Assembly: GCA_024280975.1 (NCBI GenBank)
Contig: JAMXLQ010000174.1
Location: 1 to 8,767, forward strand
Origin: Methanosarcina sp.
GTDB taxonomy: Archaea; Halobacteriota; Methanosarcinia; Methanosarcinales; Methanosarcinaceae
Length of the DNA: 8,767 nucleotides
Direction of reading: 5' to 3'
The notes under the pieces are model-generated. The model saw nothing but the letters and a program-made list of their open reading frames with translations. It was not told the origin of the DNA and ran no database searches. The position numbers were made by a program, and so were the translations under genes. Of this stretch, positions 1 through 6,720 are shown one piece after another (positions within the stretch are counted from its first letter, which is position 1; every line of letters begins with the position of its first letter).

Positions 1-37
1 TTTGCTTCTCTATTTCATTTATTCTATATAGTTTGGT

Positions 38-193
38 TTATATAAGTCTTGTACTAGGCAACATATAGTTGGCATACTCTAGAACCGTCGCAGGATTCGA
101 TCTATAAAAAGGGAAAGATACACTCAATTTTGTCGCTCCAATCTTTGCTGCAAGATCTTTATCAAGAGAACTTGCTATATGAAACTTGGAATT
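38..193 (-). pseudogene. Remnant of a nitrogenase component-1-like protein (C-terminal part)
   Basis: On the minus strand, one frame from 193 down to 38 reads as about 51 residues of protein-like sequence. It includes SSLDKDLAAKIGA and then SVSFPFYRSNPATV. The pattern of small residues, then 'xxLAxxxGA', then 'xxSFPxxxR', resembles the C-terminal part of nitrogenase component-1-like proteins (NifD/NifK/NifE/CfbD superfamily). An in-frame TAA (194-196) closes the frame upstream and another TAA (38-40) closes it downstream. Past that stop the same frame stays open to the left edge and reads as a plausible helix (TKLYRINEIEKQ), so the decayed gene may continue outside the window. No start codon or ribosome binding site is present. 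What is seen is the frame and the motif. The family assignment is recognition from memory and only moderately secure. Confidence 0.42.
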
Positions 194-241
194 TTATATT
201 CAAAATTGTGGATCTTTTATTCGAAATATATCTTAATAAAG

Positions 242-281
242 TTATATAATTACAAGAACTGAATTCCGATAAGTATAATTT
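242..281 (+). promoter_or_regulatory. Probable TATA-box promoter region for the TM2-like gene
   Basis: Two TATA-like stretches lie upstream of the gene at 333: TTATATAAT at 242-250 and GTATAATTTT near 273-282. Archaeal transcription starts roughly 25 bases downstream of the TATA box, so these would give leaders of about 60 or 30 bases. The background is very AT-rich, so either match could be chance. Confidence 0.3.
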
Positions 282-332
282 TGACAACATGCCAACTAAA
301 TAAAATCTAATTGTCTTAACGGAGTAGATGCG

Positions 333-674
333 ATGGAAAAAACATCTTGCGGAACATATGATACAGATGTAGAAATTAATCAGAGAACAGGAGCATATTC
401 TGAATGCTGTACAGAAAAAATCAAAAATAAAAGAAAAAGCCCTGTCATTGCCGCATTATTATCCTGCATAGTTCCAGGGCTTGGTCAGGTTTATGCAGGT
501 GATCTTCTTAGAGGATTTGCAATGCTTGCTGCGTTAGGGATTAGCTTATGTTTGATGGCCCTTATTATTGGATTTTTTACATTCATTGGTACCTGGATAT
601 TTGCAATAGTAGATGCATACAATATGGTAAAAAAGCAAAACAATAAAACTGGAGCTCCTCAAGTTGTATCCTAA
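333..674 (+). CDS. Small membrane protein with TM2-like motif, function unknown
   Basis: The product is 113 residues. Residues 1-36 are polar, with three cysteines (C6, C25, C26) and a basic run (KNKRK, 31-35) just before the membrane part. Hydrophobic segments follow at about 37-55 and 62-96; the second is long enough for two close helices. The motif PGLGQVYAGD (48-57) at the end of the first segment and IFAIVDAYNM (89-98) at the end of the last match the layout of small TM2-like membrane proteins, in which 'GxGxxYxG' and 'iwxxiDxy' bracket a hairpin. There is no signal peptide. The ATG at 333 is chosen because GGAG (321-324) sits 8 bases upstream; an ATG at 328 is out of frame. The basic pre-membrane run suggests a cytoplasmic N-terminus. 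The gene stands alone, with a decayed gene on its left and a minus-strand gene on its right. The function of such proteins is not established. Confidence 0.8.
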   Translation: MEKTSCGTYDTDVEINQRTGAYSECCTEKIKNKRKSPVIAALLSCIVPGLGQVYAGDLLRGFAMLAALGISLCLMALIIGFFTFIGTWIFAIVDAYNMVKKQNNKTGAPQVVS

Positions 675-803
675 GTAGGATTCATGCAGTTAAGGTAAGA
701 ATCAACATTCTGAATCTCAAATTGTTCAAATACTGCAAATTTAAAAAATTCTACTATTTTTAGTTTTCAAGCCTCACGTGTGCCGAAATCTTTAATGAAG
801 AGT

Positions 804-870
804 TCTACTGGACTGAAAAATGTTTTACCAGACTGAAAAACAATAGAACAAAATAGGACAAAAATAGGAC
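804..870. repeat. Short direct repeats in the gap after the TM2-like gene
   Basis: GGACTGAAAAA and AGACTGAAAAA occur about 25 bases apart (near 812 and 832). AAAATAGGAC is then repeated at 850-859 and 861-870. Both are low-complexity, A-rich direct repeats in a gene-free stretch. No coding potential is seen here on either strand. Confidence 0.5.
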
Positions 871-895
871 AAAGTAAAGATAAAATCTGAAAGAA

Positions 896-912
896 GGGAA
901 ATTTTCTTTCCC
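896..912 (-). terminator. Hairpin terminator of the PRC-barrel gene
   Basis: On the minus strand, 12 bases after the TAA stop of the PRC-barrel gene, GGGAAA and TTTCCC pair around a 5-base loop. A pyrimidine-rich TTCTTTC follows. Position and shape fit transcript termination or 3'-end stabilisation. Confidence 0.45.
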
Positions 913-924
913 GTCCCTTAGACT

Positions 925-1179
925 TTAATTTGCTTTTGCTTTCATTTTGTCTATTATTATGTAATCTTTGATGGCACTTACGGAATCGAAGGGAATGAGA
1001 ATAAAGTTGTCTGCTTTCCTGTATCTGGAGGTGTCAAAATTGACATTCGGGGCCACAACCATGTCAATAATGTTTCCCCCTTTAATCTCGATTATAATGT
1101 TGCTCAGTATTCCTATCTCTGTTCCGTCGGTAGCCATTACCTGCTTGTTAAAGAGGTTCCTTGCAAATTCCTTTGGCAT
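925..1179 (-). CDS. PRC-barrel domain protein
   Basis: With the ATG at 1179 the product is 84 residues and covers essentially one PRC-barrel domain: a small beta-barrel found as RimM's C-terminal domain and in the photosynthetic reaction-centre H subunit. Visible family features are the opening FARNLFNKQVMATDGTEIG, then a beta-rich IIIEIKGGNIIDMVVAP, then the closing FILIPFDSVSAIKDYIII. Many euryarchaea carry such free-standing domains; their role is not firmly known, and RNA or protein binding is only a suggestion. A GTG at 1200 would give 91 residues. I prefer the ATG because a GGAG lies about 11 bases upstream of it, inside the longer reading, and because the conserved domain begins right there. 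The gene lies 146 bases downstream of cdc48 on the same strand, with a hairpin between them, so co-transcription is possible but not obvious. Confidence 0.8.
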   Translation of the reverse strand: MPKEFARNLFNKQVMATDGTEIGILSNIIIEIKGGNIIDMVVAPNVNFDTSRYRKADNFILIPFDSVSAIKDYIIIDKMKAKAN

Positions 1180-1280
1180 TTTTATCGTATCTCCGTTCAC
1201 AGTGTATTATACGGTCTGGGTAAAGCTGGCTTTCCACTTTGAATATTTTATTCCATTTGAAACTAGGTTCTTTAAAACTT

Positions 1281-1310
1281 TTTCCTTTTAAAAATTACTC
1301 CTTAAAGGAG
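1281..1310 (-). terminator. Hairpin plus T-tract after cdc48
   Basis: On the minus strand, CTCC/GGAG flank a 5-base loop (1298-1310), with extra self-complementary bases in the loop. TAATTTTTAAAA follows immediately. The element lies 15 bases after the cdc48 stop and fits a terminator. If so, the PRC-barrel gene needs its own promoter or depends on read-through. Confidence 0.4.
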
Positions 1311-1325
1311 CAACTCGTTTAAGTT

Positions 1326-3653
1326 TTACCTGTAACCAATATAACCAGCTGTTTCTGTGAGTCTCTGGCCTCCCTTGAACTGCGCCTCGATCTTTTCGTA
1401 GAACTGAGAAATATTCTCCGTGATTGTTGGTTTTACCTTCTTCAGAGCTTCTCTGAAGTGTCTCATTTCTACACTCTCTACATCGAAGTTTTCCCTGAGG
1501 GCAATCATTACGGCTTCCCTACACACGGACTCGATATCGGCACCCACGTAACCCTCGGTTATATCCGCAAGAGTTTCAAGGTCCACATCATCAGCAAGGG
1601 GTGTGTCCTTTGTATGGATCCTGAATATCTTGAGCCTGCCTTTCCGGTCAGGAGAACCTAAATAGACTAACCTATCAAAACGTCCAGGGCGCAGGATTGC
1701 AGGGTCCAGCAGGTTAGGGCGGTTGGTTGCGGCAATTACCACCACATCTCTAAGGGATTCAAGTCCATCCATCTCGGTCAGGAGCTGATTAAGCACCCTC
1801 TCTGAAGTGCGACTGTCTGTGGATTCCATCCCTGGCATCGAGGCAACCGAATCGATCTCATCAAAGAAAATCACACAGGGAGCGACCTGCCGAGCTTTCT
1901 TGAAAACTTCCCGGATAGCTTTTTCTGATTCCCCAAGCCACTTTGAAAACATCTCAGGTCCTTTGACGCTTATAAAGTTTGCATTTGACTCCTTGGAAAC
2001 AGCCTTAGCTATCAGGGTTTTTCCAGTCCCTGGCGGGCCGTAAAGCAGAATCCCTCTTGGAGCTTTTATGCCCATCTTAGCAAATTTCTCCGGATTTTTA
2101 ATGGGCCATTCCACAGCTTCAATAATGGACTGCCTTGCTTCATCGAGCCCTCCTACATCATCCCAGCTAACTGTGGGCATTTCCACATAAATTTCCCTAA
2201 GAGCTGAGGGTTCGGTCTCCATAAGGGCGTCTTCAAAGTTTTTCTTGGTTACAACGATTTTCTCCAACCTTTCAGGAGGAATTGCTTCCTTTTCAAGGTC
2301 AAGGTCAGGTAGATTTTCTCTGAGGCACCGCATTGCAGCCTCCTGCACGAGAGCCAGCAGATCTGCACCTACGAATCCCTGGGTTCTTTCAGCCAGATAC
2401 ATCAGGTATTTGTCTGCCTTTTCTTTCCTTTCCCTCTCCAGAGTAGCCTCGTCAACTTCAGTTTCGGCTTTTCCGATTTCCTCGGTTTCTCCATCTCTTT
2501 CTATGGGCATACCCCTGGTATGGATCTGCAGGATCTCGTATCTGTCCTTGGTATCAGGCACACCTATATGGATTTCTCTGTCAAACCGGCCTGGTCTCCG
2601 GAGTGCGGGATCAATTGCGTCTACACGGTTGGTAGCTCCTATAACCACAACCTGTCCTCTCTCTACCATCCCATCAAGCAGGGTCAGAAGTTGGGCAACT
2701 ACTCGTCTTTCCACTTCTCCTGTTACGTTTTCCCTTTTTGGCGCAATTGAATCGATTTCATCAATGAAAATGACTGATGGCGCGTCCTGAGTTGCCTCTT
2801 CGAAGATCTTCCTGAGCCTTTCTTCACTTTCTCCATAGAATTTCCCTACAATTTCAGGGCCGGCAATATAATGGAAACTTGCTCCTGATTCATTGGCTAC
2901 GGCTTTTGCAATCAGGGTTTTTCCGGTTCCAGGTGGGCCATAGAGGATGACTCCTTTTGGAGGCTCGATATTAAGGTGGGCGAAAAGTTCGGGGTGCTTC
3001 ATGGGCAGCTCTATCATTTCCCGGACGCGCATAATTTCGTCCCCGAGGCCTCCTATGTCTTCATAGGTGGTTACGCCCCGGGTTGCTTTTTCGTACCCTT
3101 GTACCGGCTTTTTTCGAAGTTCGATAAGCGTTGCTTCCGTAATAAGAACAATTGTATTTGCAGGATCAGTCTCAACAGCAACCAGAGGAATTACTTGGCT
3201 TGTAGTCAGGGATTCTGTCATTGGCTGAGACATTGAGTTTATTATAGGAATGATATCTCCCCTGAAAACTGGCCTTTTGAGAATATGCCGCTTTATGATC
3301 TCATTTGCATGTTCCCCAAACTGAAGTTCAGGCCCTCCCTGTGTCATGCTTTCCGGAAGCGCCAGAACAAGTTTTTTCGCCTCCGGAGCTTCAACCTTTT
3401 TGATGGTTACCTTCTCTCCTATAGAAACACCTGCATTTTGCCGGATGAAGTTATCAATTCTCACAAGTCCCTGATCCCAGTCCTGCCTGTCAGCTCTCCA
3501 TACCTTTGCCGTGGTCTTTTTCTTACCCCTTATTTCCACGATGTCGCCTGGCGAGAGCTGAAGTTTCAGCAAAGTTGTAGGGTCAAGTCGGATAATTCCT
3601 CTTCCAAGGTCGATAGGATATGCTTTTTCAACCTTCAACTGTATTTCTTCCAT
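1326..3653 (-). CDS. cdc48: Cdc48/VAT-type AAA+ ATPase (p97 homologue)
   Basis: The product is 775 residues, a ring-forming ATPase that uses ATP to unfold proteins, in archaea partly to feed the 20S proteasome. Residues 1-185 are the N domain (double-psi barrel plus clam). D1 has Walker A GPPGTGKT at 239-246, pore loop KFYG at 271-274, Walker B VIFIDE at 294-299 and the arginine-finger region RRPGRFDR at 352-359. D2 repeats this with Walker A at 539-546, pore loop KWLG at 571-574, Walker B VIFFDE at 594-599 and LRPGRFDR at 654-661. All catalytic residues are present, so both rings should be active. Two oddities: a highly charged insertion of about 27 residues after GMP in D1 (about 385-412), and a C-terminal -GYR, similar to the HbYX proteasome-docking tail but with Gly in the hydrophobic position. 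The ATG at 3653 follows GGGATGATC, a match to the archaeal Shine-Dalgarno sequence. Confidence 0.97.
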   Translation of the reverse strand: MEEIQLKVEKAYPIDLGRGIIRLDPTTLLKLQLSPGDIVEIRGKKKTTAKVWRADRQDWDQGLVRIDNFIRQNAGVSIGEKVTIKKVEAPEAKKLVLALPESMTQGGPELQFGEHANEIIKRHILKRPVFRGDIIPIINSMSQPMTESLTTSQVIPLVAVETDPANTIVLITEATLIELRKKPVQGYEKATRGVTTYEDIGGLGDEIMRVREMIELPMKHPELFAHLNIEPPKGVILYGPPGTGKTLIAKAVANESGASFHYIAGPEIVGKFYGESEERLRKIFEEATQDAPSVIFIDEIDSIAPKRENVTGEVERRVVAQLLTLLDGMVERGQVVVIGATNRVDAIDPALRRPGRFDREIHIGVPDTKDRYEILQIHTRGMPIERDGETEEIGKAETEVDEATLERERKEKADKYLMYLAERTQGFVGADLLALVQEAAMRCLRENLPDLDLEKEAIPPERLEKIVVTKKNFEDALMETEPSALREIYVEMPTVSWDDVGGLDEARQSIIEAVEWPIKNPEKFAKMGIKAPRGILLYGPPGTGKTLIAKAVSKESNANFISVKGPEMFSKWLGESEKAIREVFKKARQVAPCVIFFDEIDSVASMPGMESTDSRTSERVLNQLLTEMDGLESLRDVVVIAATNRPNLLDPAILRPGRFDRLVYLGSPDRKGRLKIFRIHTKDTPLADDVDLETLADITEGYVGADIESVCREAVMIALRENFDVESVEMRHFREALKKVKPTITENISQFYEKIEAQFKGGQRLTETAGYIGYR

Positions 3654-3705
3654 AGATCATCCCGAAAATAGTTATCTTTTTGATTATAATCTTTATTTAA
3701 TAATC

Positions 3706-3717
3706 GTATAAAATAAA
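3706..3717 (-). promoter_or_regulatory. TATA box of cdc48
   Basis: On the minus strand TTTATTTTATAC lies about 53 bases upstream of the cdc48 start. Transcription starting about 25 bases downstream would leave a leader of about 25-30 bases containing the GGGATGATC ribosome binding site. A weaker alternative, TTATAATC, lies closer to the gene. Confidence 0.45.
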
Positions 3718-4069
3718 CGGACACCGGATTTTTCCAATTTTTCCGGACTGCATATTATGGAACTACCTATTTTCTATATTAGATGTCTTTTTATTTCAAT
3801 GCCTTTGATCAGGTAGATTTCCACCCAGAGGGTTGTAATGGAACTGCTATGCCTTGAATTTTCTATCCAGTCTTCCTGTCCAAGAAACCCCCTTTATAGC
3901 CTGTAGCCCTGTCCGGATAATAATTTGTCGGTTAAAGGCATATTCGATAATTAGTTATTGGTTAGAGGTACATTGATAATTAGTTATATTATATTACTAG
4001 GCATATATTACTCTCTATATCTTCCATTTATCAAATAAGTTTACCCTAACTCCATTTTTCCTCTGAGGA
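3718..4069. other. AT-rich intergenic region between divergent cdc48 and nadE
   Basis: No convincing gene is seen in this stretch. It contains a weak inverted repeat, CCGGA (3724-3728) with TCCGG (3742-3746), and the tandem duplication described separately at 3930-3988. A 22-codon frame at 3838-3906 starts with ATG but lacks recognisable protein character. No tRNA-like fold was found. Confidence 0.5.
3930..3988. repeat. Imperfect tandem duplication of a 30-bp unit
   Basis: Unit 1 (3930-3959) and unit 2 (3960-3988) lie directly end to end. They share GGTTA-AGG at the left and GATAATTAGTTAT at the right, and differ by a few substitutions and one deletion. The pair lies about 80 bases upstream of the nadE TATA box. 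It could be a duplicated protein-binding site or simply a replication slip. Confidence 0.75.
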
Positions 4070-4080
4070 TTTATATATTT
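4070..4080 (+). promoter_or_regulatory. TATA box of nadE
   Basis: TTTATATATTT is an excellent archaeal TATA box with a purine-rich GAGGA just upstream as a possible BRE. A start about 25 bases downstream (near 4103) would give an untranslated leader of about 135 bases before the nadE ATG. Confidence 0.6.
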
Positions 4081-4127
4081 GGAACTTCTGTGTATAAATT
4101 GTTTAATCCTCAAAATAATCACTTAAA

Positions 4128-4198
4128 CCTGATATCTTTCGAATATATCATCATCAGGATCTTGAATTCTTGATCTTGAATTCAGGGCCTTGAGATCA
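4128..4198 (+). promoter_or_regulatory. Repeat- and hairpin-containing leader of nadE
   Basis: Within the predicted leader, GATCTTGAATTC occurs twice (4158-4169 and 4172-4183). TGATCTTGA (4171-4179) can pair with TTGAGATCA (4190-4198) as a 9-bp stem with two G-U pairs and a 10-base loop. CCTGAT (4128-4133) can also pair with ATCAGG (4153-4158). Post-transcriptional control is possible but is inference only. Confidence 0.35.
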
Positions 4199-4238
4199 TT
4201 TTGAACTATATCATTACGAGTATCCAGGAATTAACAGT

Positions 4239-5006
4239 ATGAACCTTGAAACCGCGCAGAACAGGACTATTGATTTTATCCGGAACGAAACCCGTAAAGC
4301 AGGTGTAAATGGCGCTGTTGTAGGCATAAGCGGGGGAATTGATTCAGCCCTTGCCGCAACGCTCACCGTAAAAGCTCTGGGAAATGATAAAGTGCTTGGA
4401 ATCCACATGCCCGAGTCCGGCCTTACTCCTTCTGAAGACAGCAAAGACGCAGAGGCTCTTGCAGACTGGCTGGGAATCGAGTTTCAGACTATTGACATTT
4501 CAGGAATTATTTCAGCTTTTATGGCTGCAATTCCTGAGAGTGAATCTGCAGGCCGACTCTGTATGGGCAACCTGAAAGCAAGGATCAGGATGTCTCTTCT
4601 CTATTTCCACGCAAACCAAATGAATCGTATGGTCATAGGAACCGGCAATAAAACCGAGATCTTGCTAGGCTATTTTACGAAATATGGAGACGGGGGGGTT
4701 GATCTCGAACCCATAGGCGGGCTTTACAAAACCGACGTCTGGGAGCTCTCTCGCAGGCTTGGGGTCCCGGACTCTCTTATTACGAAAAAACCCTCAGCAG
4801 GTCTCTGGGCAGGCCAGACCGATGAAGCCGAACTTGGAATCTCTTACTTAAAAGTGGATGAAGTACTCAAAAAGCTCGAGCAGAATGAAGATCCTGAAAC
4901 TATTCTGAATACTCTCGGGATTTCTGCAGAACAGCTGAATTCAGTCATGAACCGTATAGAGAAAAGCGAGCATAAAAGAAATGCTCCTCCTGCACCATCT
5001 ATTTGA
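4239..5006 (+). CDS. nadE: Ammonia-dependent NAD+ synthetase
   Basis: The product is 255 residues, the usual length of the NH3-dependent enzyme with no glutaminase domain. It catalyses the last step of NAD+ synthesis: deamido-NAD+ plus ATP and ammonia gives NAD+, AMP and pyrophosphate, in the cytoplasm. The PP-loop SGGIDS at 31-36 binds ATP. GTGNKTE (134-140), KYGDGGVD (148-155) and KPSAGLWAGQTDE (184-196) are the conserved substrate and flexible-loop segments, and HKRNAPP (246-252) is the conserved C-terminal signature. No key residue appears missing. The ATG at 4239 is preceded by AGGA about 10 bases upstream, and the N-terminus aligns with the expected first helix. The gene stands alone: cdc48 diverges on the left and tiaS converges on the right. 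A strong TATA box about 160 bases upstream predicts a long leader with repeats. Confidence 0.96.
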   Translation: MNLETAQNRTIDFIRNETRKAGVNGAVVGISGGIDSALAATLTVKALGNDKVLGIHMPESGLTPSEDSKDAEALADWLGIEFQTIDISGIISAFMAAIPESESAGRLCMGNLKARIRMSLLYFHANQMNRMVIGTGNKTEILLGYFTKYGDGGVDLEPIGGLYKTDVWELSRRLGVPDSLITKKPSAGLWAGQTDEAELGISYLKVDEVLKKLEQNEDPETILNTLGISAEQLNSVMNRIEKSEHKRNAPPAPSI

Positions 5007-5014
5007 ACCTCCCG

Positions 5015-5197
5015 CAAGTCTTTTTAGAAAAAGGCTTGGCCACAAACCTTTTGAGAAAAGGTTTGATCGAAAAGTCTAGAAAAGGCGTGATCAAACGGCG
5101 CAACGCAAGCCTTTTTTGAAAAGGCTTGAGCGAAAACGATATTTTGCGGCGTGGTACGGCGTGATCAAACGGCGCAACGTTTGTGGTCAAACGTTGC
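5015..5197. repeat. Cluster of intergenic hairpins and a 22-bp direct repeat
   Basis: Four long inverted repeats lie in one convergent gap. They are 5015-5038 (11-bp stem with one G-U pair, 2-base loop), 5043-5065 (10 bp, loop GAG), 5106-5128 (10 bp, loop TTG) and 5174-5197 (10 bp, loop TGGT). The first three share the theme CAAGyCTTTT/AAAAGGCTTG or a close variant. A 22-bp direct repeat occurs at 5084-5105 and 5158-5179; its core is GTGATCAAACGGCGCAACG. I associate repeats of this style with Methanosarcina intergenic DNA. A minus-strand frame through it (4999-5199) is only a by-product of the repeats. Confidence 0.85.
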
Positions 5198-5212
5198 AAC
5201 GCTTGACAGGTA

Positions 5213-5230
5213 GCTTTTTCCTCTTCTTTC
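5213..5230 (+). terminator. Possible T-rich termination tract for nadE
   Basis: GCTTTTTCCTCTTCTTTCC follows the last hairpin of the repeat cluster. Archaeal polymerase terminates at T-rich tracts, so this, or the T6 run at 5263-5268, could end the nadE transcript. Confidence 0.25.
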
Positions 5231-5283
5231 CGTGTTTTGGTGGTTCTATTTCTTAAGCGAGCTTTTTTGGCCAGCCTTTATTC

Positions 5284-6570
5284 TTAGCGGGCAGGGTGAA
5301 TCTCTATGTCAGATCTTTGTTCTCTGACCAGGGGTTTTGCAAGATGTCGGCGGGCGCAGGGTGGGACTTCATATAATCCTGCCGCAAAGTTTCTTTTTAT
5401 CTCATACTTTATTTTTGATGTGGCCTGGGTTCCGCATTTTTTACAGCGGAAGCCCTGGGTTTGACCTGATGATTTCATATGTTTTCCGCAGGTCGGGCAT
5501 ACCGGATTTTCTTCTCTATAAAGAGAAGCAAGCGTTTTTATCTCTATTTTTTCGATGTTGAGGGTTCCGGAATTAACACTTCCAGATAGTGCAACTCTAT
5601 CTCCGGGCCTGAGCTTCCTTATAAGCAACCGGAAGTTCTTTGTGGGTTCGAAGGCTGCGCAATCGATTTCATTTCTTTCCTCATCCCTGATGGGAAAAAT
5701 AACATGTCCTCCGTGAATAGTTTTTGGAACTGCCGAAACCGTGCCTTCGAGCCTATAAGAATGCATATCCCTTATTTCTGCAAGACTTTCTACAGAAATC
5801 AGGTGCATATCAGTACCCTGATTTGTCCTGTATATAGCAAGACGTTCAACAGGCTCAGCCCTGATTAGGGATGCGGCTTTAGTAACTGTGTCTGGATTTT
5901 TCCCCCTTATTCCGAAAAGCACGGGATCGGCCGAGTGAGGTACACAGACAATAAGTCTATTTTTAAGGTCCACGGTGTCCCAGGTTTCAGGATAAGTCTT
6001 TCTGTCAGCCTCAAAGAAACTTCCCTTTTCTATCTCGCGTGGAGTTCCCCAATTTTTCTTTTGTCTGTATGCCAGATACTCGAAAGTATGGTCCCATTCT
6101 GCGAGGTTTAGCATAGCTCCGCAGGCCGCAAGGGCACCTATCAATCCTCTTCCGTTTTTGAAGCCCTTTGAGGAAATCCCGAATTTTGAGATAAGACTTT
6201 TTGCTTCCTCTATTTCGATTACATCCTTTACGGCTTTCTCCAGAAAGCTCCTGAGGACAGGTTTGAGCTTCTCGTAATCATTTTCCAGGATAAAAACCGC
6301 ACCTGGATTGGTTTTTTCGCACTCCATACGTGCAAATTCTTCTATTCTGGACACAACGTGGGCAATTACTTTTTCCGGGTAGCTAGTCTTGAGTTTCAGC
6401 GCTACTGCAGCATTTCCTCTTGTTTTGTAGGGAATTGTGGGGTTCAGGCGTATAAGGAGTGGAAGAGTTTCCACATTTCCGTAGGCTCGAAGTTCGTCCA
6501 GCAGCAGAGCTCCAAGATACGTTGTGCACATTCCTTCGTTTGAGTCAGTATCATCAATTCCTATAATCAT
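5284..6570 (-). CDS. tiaS: tRNA(Ile2) 2-agmatinylcytidine synthetase TiaS
   Basis: The product is 428 residues, typical for the family. The enzyme attaches agmatine to C34 of the tRNA-Ile with anticodon CAU, using ATP, so that it reads AUA instead of AUG; the activity is archaeal and essential. Visible domains: N-terminal kinase-like domain opening with MIIGIDDTDSNEGMCTTYL (DDTDS at 6-10) and NPTIPYKTRGN at 43-53; a ferredoxin-like part with NGRGLIGALAA (139-149); an OB-fold around 275-345; and a C-terminal zinc ribbon with CPTC at 358-361 and CKKC at 376-379. All four zinc ligands are present. The ATG at 6570 matches the conserved N-terminus exactly. The ribosome binding site is weak (a GGAA about 9 bases upstream). 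The gene diverges from the HTH regulator across a 150-base gap and converges on nadE. Confidence 0.96.
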   Translation of the reverse strand: MIIGIDDTDSNEGMCTTYLGALLLDELRAYGNVETLPLLIRLNPTIPYKTRGNAAVALKLKTSYPEKVIAHVVSRIEEFARMECEKTNPGAVFILENDYEKLKPVLRSFLEKAVKDVIEIEEAKSLISKFGISSKGFKNGRGLIGALAACGAMLNLAEWDHTFEYLAYRQKKNWGTPREIEKGSFFEADRKTYPETWDTVDLKNRLIVCVPHSADPVLFGIRGKNPDTVTKAASLIRAEPVERLAIYRTNQGTDMHLISVESLAEIRDMHSYRLEGTVSAVPKTIHGGHVIFPIRDEERNEIDCAAFEPTKNFRLLIRKLRPGDRVALSGSVNSGTLNIEKIEIKTLASLYREENPVCPTCGKHMKSSGQTQGFRCKKCGTQATSKIKYEIKRNFAAGLYEVPPCARRHLAKPLVREQRSDIEIHPAR

Positions 6571-6682
6571 TTTTTCGGTTCCAATTTTTGCCTTTTTATT
6601 TCCAGATGCATTTTCGGATTATTACAGTTTTCGTTACTCTTCGACGTATTTTTGCACTGTCAGGATTGTCAAAAGTAAAGAA

Positions 6683-6692
6683 AAATATATAT
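6683..6692. promoter_or_regulatory. TATA box in the tiaS / HTH-regulator divergent gap
   Basis: AAATATATAT with a purine-rich run before it lies about 30 bases upstream of the regulator's ATG on the plus strand. That would place transcription start within a few bases of the start codon. The stretch is nearly symmetric, so it could also serve tiaS on the minus strand with a leader of about 90 bases. A direct repeat of TGTCA (6658-6662 and 6667-6671) lies just upstream and could be an operator; this last point is weak. Confidence 0.5.
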
Positions 6693-6720
6693 AGATGTTC
6701 AAACAGAGATTGATACTGGA

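Noticed and set aside
968..1291. Plus-strand frame of 107 codons
   Set aside because: It is antisense to the PRC-barrel gene, which has clear family features; the plus-strand translation has none.
2245..2790. Plus-strand frame of 181 codons within cdc48
   Set aside because: Serine- and arginine-rich antisense shadow of a strongly conserved AAA+ domain.
3838..3906. 22-codon frame starting with ATG in the cdc48-nadE gap
   Set aside because: Too short, no convincing ribosome binding site and no recognisable protein features.
5015..5197. Possible CRISPR array from repeated motifs
   Set aside because: Repeat units differ in length and sequence, are hairpins with tiny loops, and are not separated by regular unique spacers.
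4999..5199. Minus-strand frame of 66 codons with repeated KPFxKR-like segments
   Set aside because: It lies entirely over the hairpin repeat cluster; its internal repetition comes from the DNA repeats, not from a protein, and it overlaps the nadE end.
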